Assembly (NCBI GenBank): GCA_018266105.1
Contig: JAFEBA010000076.1
Location: 265-64,264 of the forward strand
DNA from: a bacterium
GTDB lineage: Bacteria; Vulcanimicrobiota; Xenobia; Xenobiales; JADMJV01
Length of the DNA: 64,000 nt
Direction: 5' to 3'
Below the pieces are notes generated by a model that had not been told where the DNA came from, did no database searches, and saw only the letters and a list, made by a program, of their open reading frames with translations. The position numbers were made by a program, and so were the translations under genes. Shown one piece after another: positions 33,057 to 42,043 of the stretch. The first letter of the stretch is position 1, and each line of letters begins with the position of its first letter.

Positions 33057-34820
33057 CTAGGGCCGAACAAAAGCGTAAATCGCCCCTTCGCTGCCCTGCC
33101 CCTGGTTCTGCAAAAGATTCAGTCCGGCTCGACTCAACTTTTCCTGCAACGACTCCAACAAACCGGCGATGCGGCGGGTGCCGGCTACTTTGCTGAGCTC
33201 AGCCTCGGAAAGCTTTCCGTGACGAGCCAAGGCCTCCAATACCAATTTCTCGGCAGCTTTCGGTTCAAAAGGCAAGGTCAGGTGGAGGGGCTTACTCTCA
33301 CTGTCCTGCAACTGGAGGTGATGGCCCTGCTTGAGCCGCTGACCCTGAGCGCGCGCCTTTTCCAACAGGACAACCTCGGAACTTAGGCAAGAATAGTCGC
33401 TCAGAGTATGTCCCTGGCTTGAGTTTTCCGAGAACCAGGGAGCAGCCTCGGGCCCGACCTGAATGCCATAGTTACCGTTGTTGGCCAGATGGTTCTCCAC
33501 GAAGAAGCCGCCGCTCCGGCCAACGACCTGTAACCCGCAGTGTCCGTTCTGACTGGCCTGATTCTCCCAGGCCTGCGGCTGAGCCTGATCGCCGACGTAG
33601 ATGCCGCCCTGGGAGTTATTCTGACACTGATTTTGACGTAACAGAGACCTGGAGTCTCCAAAACAGGCGATTCCGAAAAGCTGGTTGCTCTGGCAACTGT
33701 TCTGTTCAAGCAGCGGTTGGGCCTGGTCGCTGACCTGGATCCCGTGGTAGGGATGCTGAGTGCATTGATTGCTGTCGGCCCGGCCACCGGACTGCCCAAA
33801 GTAGGCCAGCCCAGAAAGCCCGTTGCGCGCGCAACGATTTGCCGAAAGAGCCGGCCCAGCAGAGTCGGATACCTGCACTGCATATTGCTCATTCTCCTCC
33901 AGCCAGTGCTCCCTCGCGCAGCCTCCGGACTGAGCATAATAGGCAAGTCCAGAGTGCTGATTGTGCCTGCAACGATTTTGCCAAAGCATCGGCCATGCCT
34001 TGTCTCGCACCTGAATTCCGTGCCAGGCGTTCTGAGTGCAATAGTTGGAGCTGGCCAGCACCCTGCTTTCGCCTCCAATATCAAGGCCGCAAAGTCCATT
34101 GTCCTCGCAGACCTGCTGTTCCAGGCTGGCCACGGCCTGCTCCTCGACGCTCATTCCGTGGTGCAGGTTCTGGCTGGTCTCATTGCCTACAGCTCGACAC
34201 TGGCTCTGACCGCTGAGAAAGATACCGTGAGTTCCGTTGCTATGGCAACGGTTGCCATCCAGCTCTCCCCAGGCCTGACCCAGCAGCCAGATCCCCGCCT
34301 CACCATTGTTGCGACACTCATTTTGACTGACACGAGCGCGGCTGTAGCCTTGCAGGCGAATTCCTTGCAGGCGGTTGTCGTAGCAGCGGTTGGACTCCAG
34401 ACGCAGCTGGCTTTGATGGTCGACCAGTACACCCACGTCGTTGTTGAAAAGCTCACTGAAGGTCAGGCTCCCGCGAGATTCGTGAGAGAAATGCACACCG
34501 CAACCTAGACCGCGGTCGTCCACCCAGCGTGCTCCGCTGAGATGACACTCTTCCAGGTGTGCCTCGCCACTTTCGACCCACACCACACGCGCAGGACCCT
34601 CGCCCAGGTAAATCAATCGCATGCCCTGGATAAAGAAAGGCCCCGCGCCCTGGATTCGAACCACGGCTTCGCGTCCCTGACGTAAGACCAATGTTGTGGA
34701 TGAGCCGCGCAGGCGGATGGCCCGCCGCAGCAACAGCGAAGAGCTGAGCTCAAACTGCCCGGAAGGCAACTCCAAAAGCTCCCCATCACCCATCGAATCA
34801 ATCTGGCTCTGTAAGTCCAT
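33057..34820 (-). CDS. Right-handed beta-helix repeat protein with C-terminal winged-helix-like domain
   Basis: A 587-aa protein. From about residue 100 to 470 it is built of ~23-residue coils of the form N-x-C/A-x(4)-GI-x-V/L-x(3)-A/S-x-P, a NosD/F-box-like parallel beta-helix. Coils such as HGIQVSDQAQPLLEQN and HSGLAYYAQSGG recur, many with an internal Cys or Asn ladder. The last ~65 residues (KLVLEALARHGKLSEAELSK onward) look like a winged helix-turn-helix, an unusual partner. No signal peptide at the ATG at 34820; a TTG at 34940 would extend it by 40 residues. Function unknown; beta-helices usually bind polysaccharides or act as scaffolds. Confidence 0.72.
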   Translation of the reverse strand: MDLQSQIDSMGDGELLELPSGQFELSSSLLLRRAIRLRGSSTTLVLRQGREAVVRIQGAGPFFIQGMRLIYLGEGPARVVWVESGEAHLEECHLSGARWVDDRGLGCGVHFSHESRGSLTFSELFNNDVGVLVDHQSQLRLESNRCYDNRLQGIRLQGYSRARVSQNECRNNGEAGIWLLGQAWGELDGNRCHSNGTHGIFLSGQSQCRAVGNETSQNLHHGMSVEEQAVASLEQQVCEDNGLCGLDIGGESRVLASSNYCTQNAWHGIQVRDKAWPMLWQNRCRHNQHSGLAYYAQSGGCAREHWLEENEQYAVQVSDSAGPALSANRCARNGLSGLAYFGQSGGRADSNQCTQHPYHGIQVSDQAQPLLEQNSCQSNQLFGIACFGDSRSLLRQNQCQNNSQGGIYVGDQAQPQAWENQASQNGHCGLQVVGRSGGFFVENHLANNGNYGIQVGPEAAPWFSENSSQGHTLSDYSCLSSEVVLLEKARAQGQRLKQGHHLQLQDSESKPLHLTLPFEPKAAEKLVLEALARHGKLSEAELSKVAGTRRIAGLLESLQEKLSRAGLNLLQNQGQGSEGAIYAFVRP

Positions 34821-34933
34821 GCCAGCAAGGGTTGCGGGCGTTTGCTGACTGTTTCCTGCCGCCCGAAAGAGATCAGAGCGATAAGCAATTTGGTCAGCCC
34901 TCTTCAATATCGATACAAAAATAGTACACAAAT

Positions 34934-34962
34934 TTGACAAAATCGTCCATGATCTCTATCCT
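34934..34962 (+). promoter_or_regulatory. Sigma-70-type promoter of the NDH-2 gene
   Basis: A perfect -35 TTGACA (34934-34939), a 17-nt spacer and a -10 TATCCT (34957-34962; 4 of 6 bases) place transcription start near 34969, 25 nt before the ATG at 34994 and just ahead of AAGGAG. The site is in the divergent gap with the beta-helix gene. Confidence 0.7.
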
Positions 34963-34993
34963 GGCAGAAACCACTGCGAAGGAGCCTGTTCCA

Positions 34994-36331
34994 ATGCTCA
35001 GATTCTGGAAAAAGTCCACCACCCGGCCATCCCGGGTGGTGATCGTGGGGGCGGGCTTTGGAGGTCTGAGTGCGGCCCGCGAATTAGAAAAGCTGGGCGG
35101 CTTCGAAGTCACCGTGCTGGACCGCACCAACCATCATTTGTTTCAGCCTCTACTTTATCAGGTCGCAACCGGTGGTCTGAATCCGTCTGAGATCTCCAGT
35201 CCCATCCGCTCACTCTTCCGTGAGTCACCATGCGTGACCGTGCTCCTTGGGGCGCTCACGGGCGTCGATCGAGTGAGACGCGTGATTCAGGTCGACCAGA
35301 GCGGCCTGGAGCTTGCCTACGACTATCTCATCCTGGCCTTAGGGGGCCAGACCTCCTACTTTGGCCACCCGGAGTGGGAGAAATGGGCTCCAGGTCTTAA
35401 GACCCTTGAAGACGCCAGGAAGATCCGGCAGAAGGTTCTGCTGGCCTTTGAACGGGCCGAACTGGAAAGTGACCCGGAGGCGAGGCGCAGATTGATGACC
35501 GTGGCCGTGATCGGGGGAGGCCCCACTGGAGTGGAAATGGCCGGTGCTCTGGCCGAACTTCGTACCCACGTGTTGCGTCGAGAGTTCAAGCGCATCAAGC
35601 CGGAGGAGGCAAGAGTTCTCCTTCTGGAGGCCGGCTCGCGGGTGCTCAGCACTTTTCCAGAAAAGGCATCCGATACGGCGGCCGACGAACTGCGTCGACT
35701 GGGCGTGGAAGTCTTGCTGGGCGAAACGGTTGAGGAGATTTCTTGTGGTTCGGTCCGAACTCAGCGCCGCACCCTGGCGGCCGAAAACGTGATCTGGGCG
35801 GCCGGCGTGGCTGGCCATCCTCTGGCCGGGTTGTTGGGGGCGCCGCTGGACCGGGCTGGCCGCGTCAAGGTCAACCCCGAGCTCAACCTGGCCGATGATG
35901 AGCGAGTCTTCTGCCTGGGCGACATGGCTCACGTAGCCGACAAGAGCGGTCGTCCCCTTCCAGGGGTTGCGCCCGTGGCCGTTCAGCAGGGCAAGCTGGC
36001 CGCCCGCAACATCGCCAAACTGCAAGCCAATCGGAAGCCCAAGCCCTTCAGCTACTTCGATAAGGGTTCAATGGCTACAATTGGCCGCAAGTCCGCCGTG
36101 GCCGTGCTACCAGGCGGGATCCTGCTGAGTGGTTGGGCTGCCTGGCTGGGTTGGCTGGCGGTCCATCTGGCCTTTCTAGTGGACCTGCAGAACCGAATTC
36201 TGGTCATCCTGCGCTGGGGCTGGGCCTATCTGGGTTGGAAATGGAATGTCCGCCTGATCGCCGAGCCTTCGGAAGCGGCGGGCACGGCCGGGCTTCCCCA
36301 CTCGACTCGGACCGCACCGGCCGGAAGCTGA
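34994..36331 (+). CDS. ndh: Type II NADH dehydrogenase
   Basis: Non-proton-pumping NADH:quinone oxidoreductase that feeds electrons into the respiratory chain. It is 445 aa from the ATG at 34994, which has AAGGAG nine bases upstream. It contains the FAD dinucleotide motif VVIVGAGFGG (14-23), HHLFQPLLYQVATGGL (quinone-binding and isoalloxazine region typical of NDH-2), the NADH motif VAVIGGGPTGVE (about 168) and the second FAD motif GDMAHV. A C-terminal hydrophobic stretch (LLSGWAAWLGWLAVHLAFLVDL) anchors it to the membrane face. It is followed 50 bp later by asparagine synthase copy 2. Confidence 0.93.
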   Translation: MLRFWKKSTTRPSRVVIVGAGFGGLSAARELEKLGGFEVTVLDRTNHHLFQPLLYQVATGGLNPSEISSPIRSLFRESPCVTVLLGALTGVDRVRRVIQVDQSGLELAYDYLILALGGQTSYFGHPEWEKWAPGLKTLEDARKIRQKVLLAFERAELESDPEARRRLMTVAVIGGGPTGVEMAGALAELRTHVLRREFKRIKPEEARVLLLEAGSRVLSTFPEKASDTAADELRRLGVEVLLGETVEEISCGSVRTQRRTLAAENVIWAAGVAGHPLAGLLGAPLDRAGRVKVNPELNLADDERVFCLGDMAHVADKSGRPLPGVAPVAVQQGKLAARNIAKLQANRKPKPFSYFDKGSMATIGRKSAVAVLPGGILLSGWAAWLGWLAVHLAFLVDLQNRILVILRWGWAYLGWKWNVRLIAEPSEAAGTAGLPHSTRTAPAGS

Positions 36332-36381
36332 GTGTTGTCGGCCGGAAGGGTTCCTGCCTCCAGACGCGATAAAGCCCTGGC

Positions 36382-38241
36382 ATGTGTGGAATTGCCGGAG
36401 TTTTCGGAGCTCGCGCTCCTGAAGTCGTAGACAAGATGCTGCAAGTGCTGGCTCACCGCGGGCCAGACGACCAGCATTGCGTCCCCGGCGAGGGCTTCAC
36501 CCTCGGGGCCCGACGGCTTTCGATTATCGACCTGGCCGGCGGACGTCAGCCCTTGAGCACGCCCGACCAAAACGTTTGGGCCTGCCAAAACGGCGAGATC
36601 TATAACTTTCCTGAACTGCGCGAAGAGTTGCGCAATCAGGGGCATCAGTTCAGCAATCGCAGTGACACTGAGGTACTACCTCACCTCTACCAGCTGCACG
36701 GCGACGGTATGGCCGGAGCGATTCATGGAATGTTTGCCGTGGCGGTGTGGGACAAGCAACGAAGTCGCGGCCTGCTGATCCGCGACCGCTCCGGCAAGAA
36801 ACCGCTTTACTACACTCAACGAGGAGAACAGCTCTGGTTTGCTTCGGAGATCAAGGCTTTACTGCAGATCCCCGGCTTTGAGCGCAAACTCAATCAAGAA
36901 GCCGTTTACCACTTCCTCTCGCTCAAGAATGTCCCCCATCCCCTGACCGCTTTTGAGGGTGTGCACATGCTGCCGCCAGCTCACCAGTTGATCTGGGAAA
37001 ACGGGCGCATCCACAGCGTCAAGCCTTACTGGAAACTGGACTGGACTCCCCTGCAGGGTGAACTCCAGGAGCAAGAGCTGGCCGAGGAACTGCTGATTCG
37101 CTTGGAGAGGGGAGTCAAGCGCCGTCTGCTGGCGGATGTGCCGGTGGGATTTTTTCTTTCCGGCGGTCTGGACTCCAGTCTGGCCACGGCACTGGCCGCC
37201 AGCTCCAGCGCCCAGAAAATCAAAACCTTTACTCTCCGCTACCGAGCCGATTCCAGCACACCTGGTAAGGAGCTGGACCTGGCCTGCGCTCGCCAGATCG
37301 CCCGTCAATATGACACCGAGCACTACGAGGAAGAGCTGGATTTTTCTCGCTTTCAGGATGAGCTGCCGGCTATTCTGACTCACTTCGACGAGCCCTTTGG
37401 GGGCGTGATGTCGACCTACTTCCTCTCGCGTCTGATCGTCAAGCACCTGAAGGTCGCCATCTCAGGGGACGGCGCCGACGAACTCTTTGGCTCCTATTTA
37501 AGCCACCGACTGGCTCGCCCCCTGGCCGAATTTGCTCAGGGCAAAACCGACGACCTGGGCCATTTTCAGGAACAGCCGGACTTCCTGGCCCGACTGACCT
37601 CGCCCCATGACTGGGAATGGCGCAGCAAGCTGTTTGTGTTCACCGAAGCGGACAAACGCCGCCTCTATCGTCCAGAATGTCTGCCCCAGGCCGACACCAG
37701 CCAGTGGATGCGCAAGATTTTTGAAGGCTGCACGGCTCAAGACCCTCTCAATCGAGTCCTGGAAGCAGAATTCTTGACCCAGCTGCCCGACCAGGTGCTG
37801 GCCTTTGCCGACCGGCTTTCCATGGCTCACAGCCTGGAAATCCGCACCGGATTTCTGGACACTGAGGTCATGGAGTTTGCGGCTCGCATTCCTGGCCGCT
37901 TCAAGATTCACGGCCAGGAGATCAAAAGCGTGCTGAAAACCGCCGCCCGCAAATATCTCCCGGCCGAGGCCATTGACCGCCCCAAGGAAGGTTTCGTTAT
38001 GCCGGTCAACCAGTGGTTGGCTGGCTGGCTGCTGGACTATGCGCGCCAGCAGCTCTCCAAGCAACGCCTGGATCAGCACGGCCTTTTCGAGACGGCCGAA
38101 GTCAGCCGGCTGGTGGAGGAATTCGCGGCCGGCAATTCCGGCCTGGCCAACAAGGTGCTTTCGCTACTGTGCTTCCAGATCTGGTATGACCTGTATTTCG
38201 CGAACCCCGTCAGCCTGCCGCTCCAGCCGCAGAGCAGATAG
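36382..38241 (+). CDS. asnB: Glutamine-hydrolysing asparagine synthase (AsnB-type), copy 2
   Basis: A second AsnB of 619 aa with intact Cys2 (MCGIAGVFG), RGPDDQH, NGEIYNF, the PP-loop SGGLDSS and the GDGADELFG motif. It differs widely from the copy at 25421-27385, so it is not a recent duplicate. The ATG at 36382 has no clear ribosome binding site; transcription probably continues from the ndh promoter. This shorter copy is closer to general AsnB length. Which copy makes free asparagine cannot be told from sequence. Confidence 0.92.
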   Translation: MCGIAGVFGARAPEVVDKMLQVLAHRGPDDQHCVPGEGFTLGARRLSIIDLAGGRQPLSTPDQNVWACQNGEIYNFPELREELRNQGHQFSNRSDTEVLPHLYQLHGDGMAGAIHGMFAVAVWDKQRSRGLLIRDRSGKKPLYYTQRGEQLWFASEIKALLQIPGFERKLNQEAVYHFLSLKNVPHPLTAFEGVHMLPPAHQLIWENGRIHSVKPYWKLDWTPLQGELQEQELAEELLIRLERGVKRRLLADVPVGFFLSGGLDSSLATALAASSSAQKIKTFTLRYRADSSTPGKELDLACARQIARQYDTEHYEEELDFSRFQDELPAILTHFDEPFGGVMSTYFLSRLIVKHLKVAISGDGADELFGSYLSHRLARPLAEFAQGKTDDLGHFQEQPDFLARLTSPHDWEWRSKLFVFTEADKRRLYRPECLPQADTSQWMRKIFEGCTAQDPLNRVLEAEFLTQLPDQVLAFADRLSMAHSLEIRTGFLDTEVMEFAARIPGRFKIHGQEIKSVLKTAARKYLPAEAIDRPKEGFVMPVNQWLAGWLLDYARQQLSKQRLDQHGLFETAEVSRLVEEFAAGNSGLANKVLSLLCFQIWYDLYFANPVSLPLQPQSR

Positions 38242-38313
38242 AGGTTTTTCAGACTTTTTTGGGCGGCCCCGGTCATGCTCAGGGCAGACAACACCAGGAG
38301 GCAACCAATTATC

Positions 38314-38823
38314 ATGGCTTCGTATGACGTCGCAATCTCCCGCAACGGCGGATTCTCTTCGCTGGCCGACGCCAAGGCTCATCGTTCCGTAATCGGCAAG
38401 CTCAACCATCAGGTGGAGCTGGCCAGGTCGGTTGCCAATGACTGCCGCGAAGCCGATCAGGCCGACATTAGCAGCACCGGTTCGGAGCTTTACAAAGACC
38501 TGGCTCCCGGCACGGGCCACGTGATTATGCTCAGCCAGCCCGAAGGATCCCCACTGATGGGTGCCGAGCTGGAATACAACCCGGCCGATGGTAGCACCCG
38601 CAGCCTGGTGGTGGACATGGGCGAAAGCAAATTGACCCAACGTGGACAGACCTTCAAGCTGGAAGAGAAGGGTGTGACCACCTTCTTCCGCCAGGATGAG
38701 AAGCGTGGAGTCTTCACCATTATGGACGCTGATGCTGAAGTCCCCCGCATCTTCGGCGAAGCCGATCCGGCCAAACTGACGGCCGGCACCATTCAGCTCA
38801 ACCAGCCCATTTTAATCTTCTAG
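38314..38823 (+). CDS. Hypothetical protein
   Basis: A 169-aa protein I do not recognise. It starts MASYDVAISRNGGFSSL behind AGGAGG at 38296-38301 and ends in NQPILIF. The middle has a beta-rich section (GHVIMLSQPEGSP, YNPADGSTRSLVVDMGES) and the protein is weakly acidic, with no cysteine ladder, signal peptide or membrane helix. The strong ribosome site and normal codon use suggest a real gene. A long inverted repeat lies 47 bp downstream. Confidence 0.55.
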   Translation: MASYDVAISRNGGFSSLADAKAHRSVIGKLNHQVELARSVANDCREADQADISSTGSELYKDLAPGTGHVIMLSQPEGSPLMGAELEYNPADGSTRSLVVDMGESKLTQRGQTFKLEEKGVTTFFRQDEKRGVFTIMDADAEVPRIFGEADPAKLTAGTIQLNQPILIF

Positions 38824-38869
38824 TCTCGAACACCCTGTTCAGGGGCGCGCCACGGAGGCGAGTCCCAGA

Positions 38870-38901
38870 CGAGATCAATCGATAGCGGTCGATTGATCTC
38901 G
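38870..38901. repeat. Perfect 13-bp inverted repeat
   Basis: CGAGATCAATCGA (38870-38882) and its exact complement TCGATTGATCTCG (38889-38901) surround a 6-nt loop. There is no T tract, so it is not a classical terminator. It may be an operator or an RNA hairpin between the hypothetical gene and the NT-GNAT gene, and it covers the alternative TTG start at 38893. Confidence 0.75.
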
Positions 38902-38913
38902 CTTTGGTCCCGC

Positions 38914-40206
38914 ATGCGTGATGGAGCTCCTTTGCAAAGACCCGACCCCAAGCAATGCATAGAAGACCTGCGCCGCCTGCGTTTTCCGGAGGCGGTCGCT
39001 GTCTTTCTGGGTGGCTCGGTGATGCGCGGTCAAGCAACTCCCTATTCCGACCTGGACGTGGTGGTGGTGCTGGAAAGCCTGCCTGCGGCTTATCGGGAGT
39101 CCTTGATTCATCAGGGGTGGCCGGTCGAGCTGTTTGTGCACGACCCGGAGACCCTGGCCTACTTTTTCGAGAGCGATCGCAAGCGCGGAGTGCCCTCGCT
39201 TGCAGCCATGGTCAGTGAGGGGCTGGAGCTGCCCACCACCAGTTCAAGCTCGGCACGCATCAAGCAACAGGCCTGGCAGGTGCTTCAGGACGGACCCACC
39301 GTCTGGGAACAACCCGAGCGAGAAAATGCCCGTTATGCCATCAGCGATGTATGCGATGATCTGAGGGCCCCACGCAACCCGGCTCAAGCCCTGGCCTCAG
39401 CAGCGCGACTCTACGAGATGCTGGCCAATTTCGCTCTGCGTTCGGCTGGCTGCTGGTCGGCCACGGGCAAGAGCATTCCGGGCCAATTGGAAAAACTTCA
39501 ACCAGGCCTATCCGATCGATACACCAGAGCGTTCCAGACCTTTTTTCAGAAGCTGTCCGCCGACGAACTCCTTGAACTGGCCGAGAGCCTGCTGGAACCC
39601 TACGGTGGCTGGCTCTTTGAAGAACCGCCGCGTCCCGCTCCCCCTCACTGGCGCTTGCGCAATCCGCCCCAATTTGAAACCGCCCGGCTGATTCTGCGTA
39701 TGCCTGTGGAGCGTGATATTCCATCCATCCTGCGTTATCTGCGCGGCAACCAGGCTCGCCTGGCGCCGCTGGAACCCGAACGGCCCGTGGACTTTTATAC
39801 TGCCGAGTACTGGCGCAGCTATCTTAACTGGGCTCGCCAGGAATTCTCCCACGAGACCGCTTTGCGCCTGGTGGTCACCCCACGCCAGAAAGACGAAGTC
39901 ATTGGCATGATCAACTTTTCGCAGATGTTCCGGGGGCCGTTTCAGGCCTGCTACCTCGGCTATTCCCTGGACCTGGAATGGGAAGGCCAGGGAATTATGT
40001 TCGAAGCCCTGCAGCGGGCTTTGGACTACATTTTGAATGAACTCGGTTTTCATCGTGTGATGGCCAACTATTTACCAGAGAACGAGCGCAGTGCCCGCCT
40101 GCTCCAACGGCTGGGCTTTGTCATCGAGGGGCGAGCCCAAAACTATCTTCATATCGGGGGTGAGTGGCGCGAACATGTGCTGACCGCTCTCACCAGGCCG
40201 GTATGA
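38914..40206 (+). CDS. Nucleotidyltransferase-GNAT acetyltransferase fusion
   Basis: A 430-aa two-domain protein. The N-terminal part (about 30-130) is a polymerase-beta-type nucleotidyltransferase: GGSVMRGQATPYSDLDVVVVL, with the metal-binding acidic pair in the S-D-L-D motif; a downstream Glu-x-Phe (VELFVHD) may supply the third carboxylate. The C-terminal part (about 255-430) is a RimJ/RimL-type GNAT with TARLILRMP, GYSLDLEWEGQGIM (acetyl-CoA loop) and NERSARLLQRLGF. The ATG at 38914 avoids the hairpin covering the TTG at 38893. The final ATGA is shared with the protease gene. Antibiotic-type or polymer modification is possible. Confidence 0.77.
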   Translation: MRDGAPLQRPDPKQCIEDLRRLRFPEAVAVFLGGSVMRGQATPYSDLDVVVVLESLPAAYRESLIHQGWPVELFVHDPETLAYFFESDRKRGVPSLAAMVSEGLELPTTSSSSARIKQQAWQVLQDGPTVWEQPERENARYAISDVCDDLRAPRNPAQALASAARLYEMLANFALRSAGCWSATGKSIPGQLEKLQPGLSDRYTRAFQTFFQKLSADELLELAESLLEPYGGWLFEEPPRPAPPHWRLRNPPQFETARLILRMPVERDIPSILRYLRGNQARLAPLEPERPVDFYTAEYWRSYLNWARQEFSHETALRLVVTPRQKDEVIGMINFSQMFRGPFQACYLGYSLDLEWEGQGIMFEALQRALDYILNELGFHRVMANYLPENERSARLLQRLGFVIEGRAQNYLHIGGEWREHVLTALTRPV

Positions 40207-41186
40207 GCTGGATTCAACGGCGCTCGCCTGCTACTCGCATGCTGCACGCCCTGATGCTTTCAGTGGTCGTAGGCCTTTTCACATTCTTCTGCCCCACCCC
40301 TTGGGCCATCGAGGCACCCGGGCCCTTCTATCCAACCCGCTCATTGGTCCATATCGGAGGCGCCCGGATATACTCGTCTAAAGGCCATTTCGTGCTGCTG
40401 ACAGTGGTCTCAGAACCGGCCAGCCTGCTCTACTGCCTGTATTCCTTCTTTGACTCGTCCTCGCGCCTGGTGCCTCGCTCTCAACCCCAGGCCAAGTCTG
40501 GCCCCAGAGGGGACGACTGGCAAATGCACTTGAGCCAGTCTTTGTCGAGCCGGATCGCCCTGGCTTACGTGATGGACCAACGGCCTGCATTCGTGCATGG
40601 CCTCGCAGTACATCAGCTCCTGGCGGGCAGTCCCAACGCCCAGGTCTTGAAAGCGGGAGACCGGCTCGAGAGCCTGGATGGCCTGAGCCTGCACCACGTA
40701 TTCGAGCTGGGCGAAGTGTTGGCCAAACATAAAGTGAACGACCGGCTGCCGGCCAGAGTTCTGCGCAAGGGCAAGGTCCTGGACCTGAAACTTCAGGTCT
40801 GGTGGAATGGTCAGCGCAAGATGATCGGCGCTGAGTTTGCGCCAGTACTGGGAACGCCGGAAAACCCGTTCAGCATCAAAATTGACTCCGAGCACGTGGG
40901 CGGAGCCTCTGGCGGACTGGTCTTCTGCCTGGAAATCATCGATCAGCTGACACCGGACGATCTGACTCGAGGGCGGGTGGTGGCCGCTACCGGAACTCTC
41001 AATCTGCGCGGCAAGGTCGGTCCGATCGAGGGAATCCGTTACAAGCTGGTGGGAGCCGAACGAGCCGGAGCCGAGATCTTCCTCTGCCCGGCGGAGAATT
41101 TGGCCGAACTGAAGGGCATCCGGACCTCGCTTAAAGTGGTGGGCGTAACCAGCCTGGATGAGGCACTAGAGGCCCTCAGACATTGA
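40203..41186 (+). CDS. Membrane-anchored PDZ-S16 (Lon-like, YlbL-type) protease
   Basis: A 327-aa protease. A short basic stretch and one hydrophobic helix (about 12-34) anchor the N-terminus. A PDZ domain lies at about 130-215 (LLAGSPNAQVLKAGDRLESLDG). The C-terminal S16 domain has catalytic Ser in GGASGGLVF and the partner Lys in GIRYKLVGAERAGAEIF. YlbL-family enzymes of this layout act on membrane or secreted proteins. The ATG at 40203 overlaps the previous stop (ATGA) and the TTG of the next gene overlaps this stop, so three proteins are coupled. Link to the methyltransferase and glycosyltransferase is unexplained. Confidence 0.82.
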   Translation: MSWIQRRSPATRMLHALMLSVVVGLFTFFCPTPWAIEAPGPFYPTRSLVHIGGARIYSSKGHFVLLTVVSEPASLLYCLYSFFDSSSRLVPRSQPQAKSGPRGDDWQMHLSQSLSSRIALAYVMDQRPAFVHGLAVHQLLAGSPNAQVLKAGDRLESLDGLSLHHVFELGEVLAKHKVNDRLPARVLRKGKVLDLKLQVWWNGQRKMIGAEFAPVLGTPENPFSIKIDSEHVGGASGGLVFCLEIIDQLTPDDLTRGRVVAATGTLNLRGKVGPIEGIRYKLVGAERAGAEIFLCPAENLAELKGIRTSLKVVGVTSLDEALEALRH

Positions 41187-42043
41187 GGGGAACCTACACC
41201 CAGCAGCTGCTGGCGCGCTCCTATCTCAAGTTATTGCGTGACAGTCTGTGCAACTTACACTACCCACGTGCCGAGACCTCGCCGATCAGCCCCTCGGAAC
41301 TCGATCGAGCCGCGGTCGTTCTGGAGAAGGTGCGAGAGCGCTTTGGGCAGCACCCATGCCCTCAGGTCCAACTGATGCTCAAGCTGATCACCCCCGAGAT
41401 GGGGGTCGGCTGGTTTCGGCGCAACTCCTGGCAGGCCTACACCCTGATCGATCAAGTGGGGCTGGACAACATCCAGCGCTGCCTGCAGCAAGTGGTCAGC
41501 GCCAACGTACCCGGCGACCTGATCGAATGCGGTGTCTGGCGAGGCGGAAGCTGCATCTTCATGCGAGGACTCTTACGGGCCTTGGGGGAGCGCAAGCGCC
41601 AGGTCTGGGTGGCCGATTCTTTTGAGGGATTGCCCCAACCCGACCCCGAGCAGTCCCCGTTCGACGCGATTTCCCACGAGTTTCTCAAGGAAATCGGCGG
41701 GCTGAGCTGCAGCCAGGAAGAAGTTCGCGAGAATTTTCGTCGCTTTGACCTGCTGGACAGACAGGTGCGCTTCTTGCCCGGCTGGTTTAGCGACACCCTG
41801 AAGGAGGCTCCCATTGAAAAGCTGGCCCTGATTCGATTGGATGCGGATTACTACGAGTCCACGCGCGACGCTTTGGAAGCGCTCTACCCCAAGCTATCTG
41901 TGGGCGGCTTCATCATTATCGATGACTACGGTAGCGCCGGACTGGGGGCGCGCCAGGCCGTGGATGATTTTCGCCGCAGGGAACGTATTGCCGCTCCCAT
42001 GCGCGGAGTCAACGAGAACATCGCTTATTGGGAAAAGGCCTGA
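41183..42043 (+). CDS. TylF/MycF-type sugar O-methyltransferase
   Basis: A SAM-dependent O-methyltransferase of 286 aa. The core carries GDLIECGVWRGGSCIF (SAM-binding motif I), WVADSFEGLP (motif II) and LIRLDADYYESTRDALEALYPKL with IIDDYG (metal-binding aspartates), as in TylF, MycE/MycF and NovP. These enzymes methylate deoxysugar or rhamnose hydroxyls, so its partner glycan is probably the product of the glycosyltransferase that follows. It starts at TTG inside the protease stop and its stop overlaps the next ATG by one base (TGATG). Confidence 0.86.
   Translation: MRGTYTQQLLARSYLKLLRDSLCNLHYPRAETSPISPSELDRAAVVLEKVRERFGQHPCPQVQLMLKLITPEMGVGWFRRNSWQAYTLIDQVGLDNIQRCLQQVVSANVPGDLIECGVWRGGSCIFMRGLLRALGERKRQVWVADSFEGLPQPDPEQSPFDAISHEFLKEIGGLSCSQEEVRENFRRFDLLDRQVRFLPGWFSDTLKEAPIEKLALIRLDADYYESTRDALEALYPKLSVGGFIIIDDYGSAGLGARQAVDDFRRRERIAAPMRGVNENIAYWEKA

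Noticed and set aside
32901-38845. A shared string around CTGTTCAGGG at 32905 and 38834, as a possible dispersed repeat
   Set aside because: Only about ten bases are shared and the flanks differ; chance is likely.
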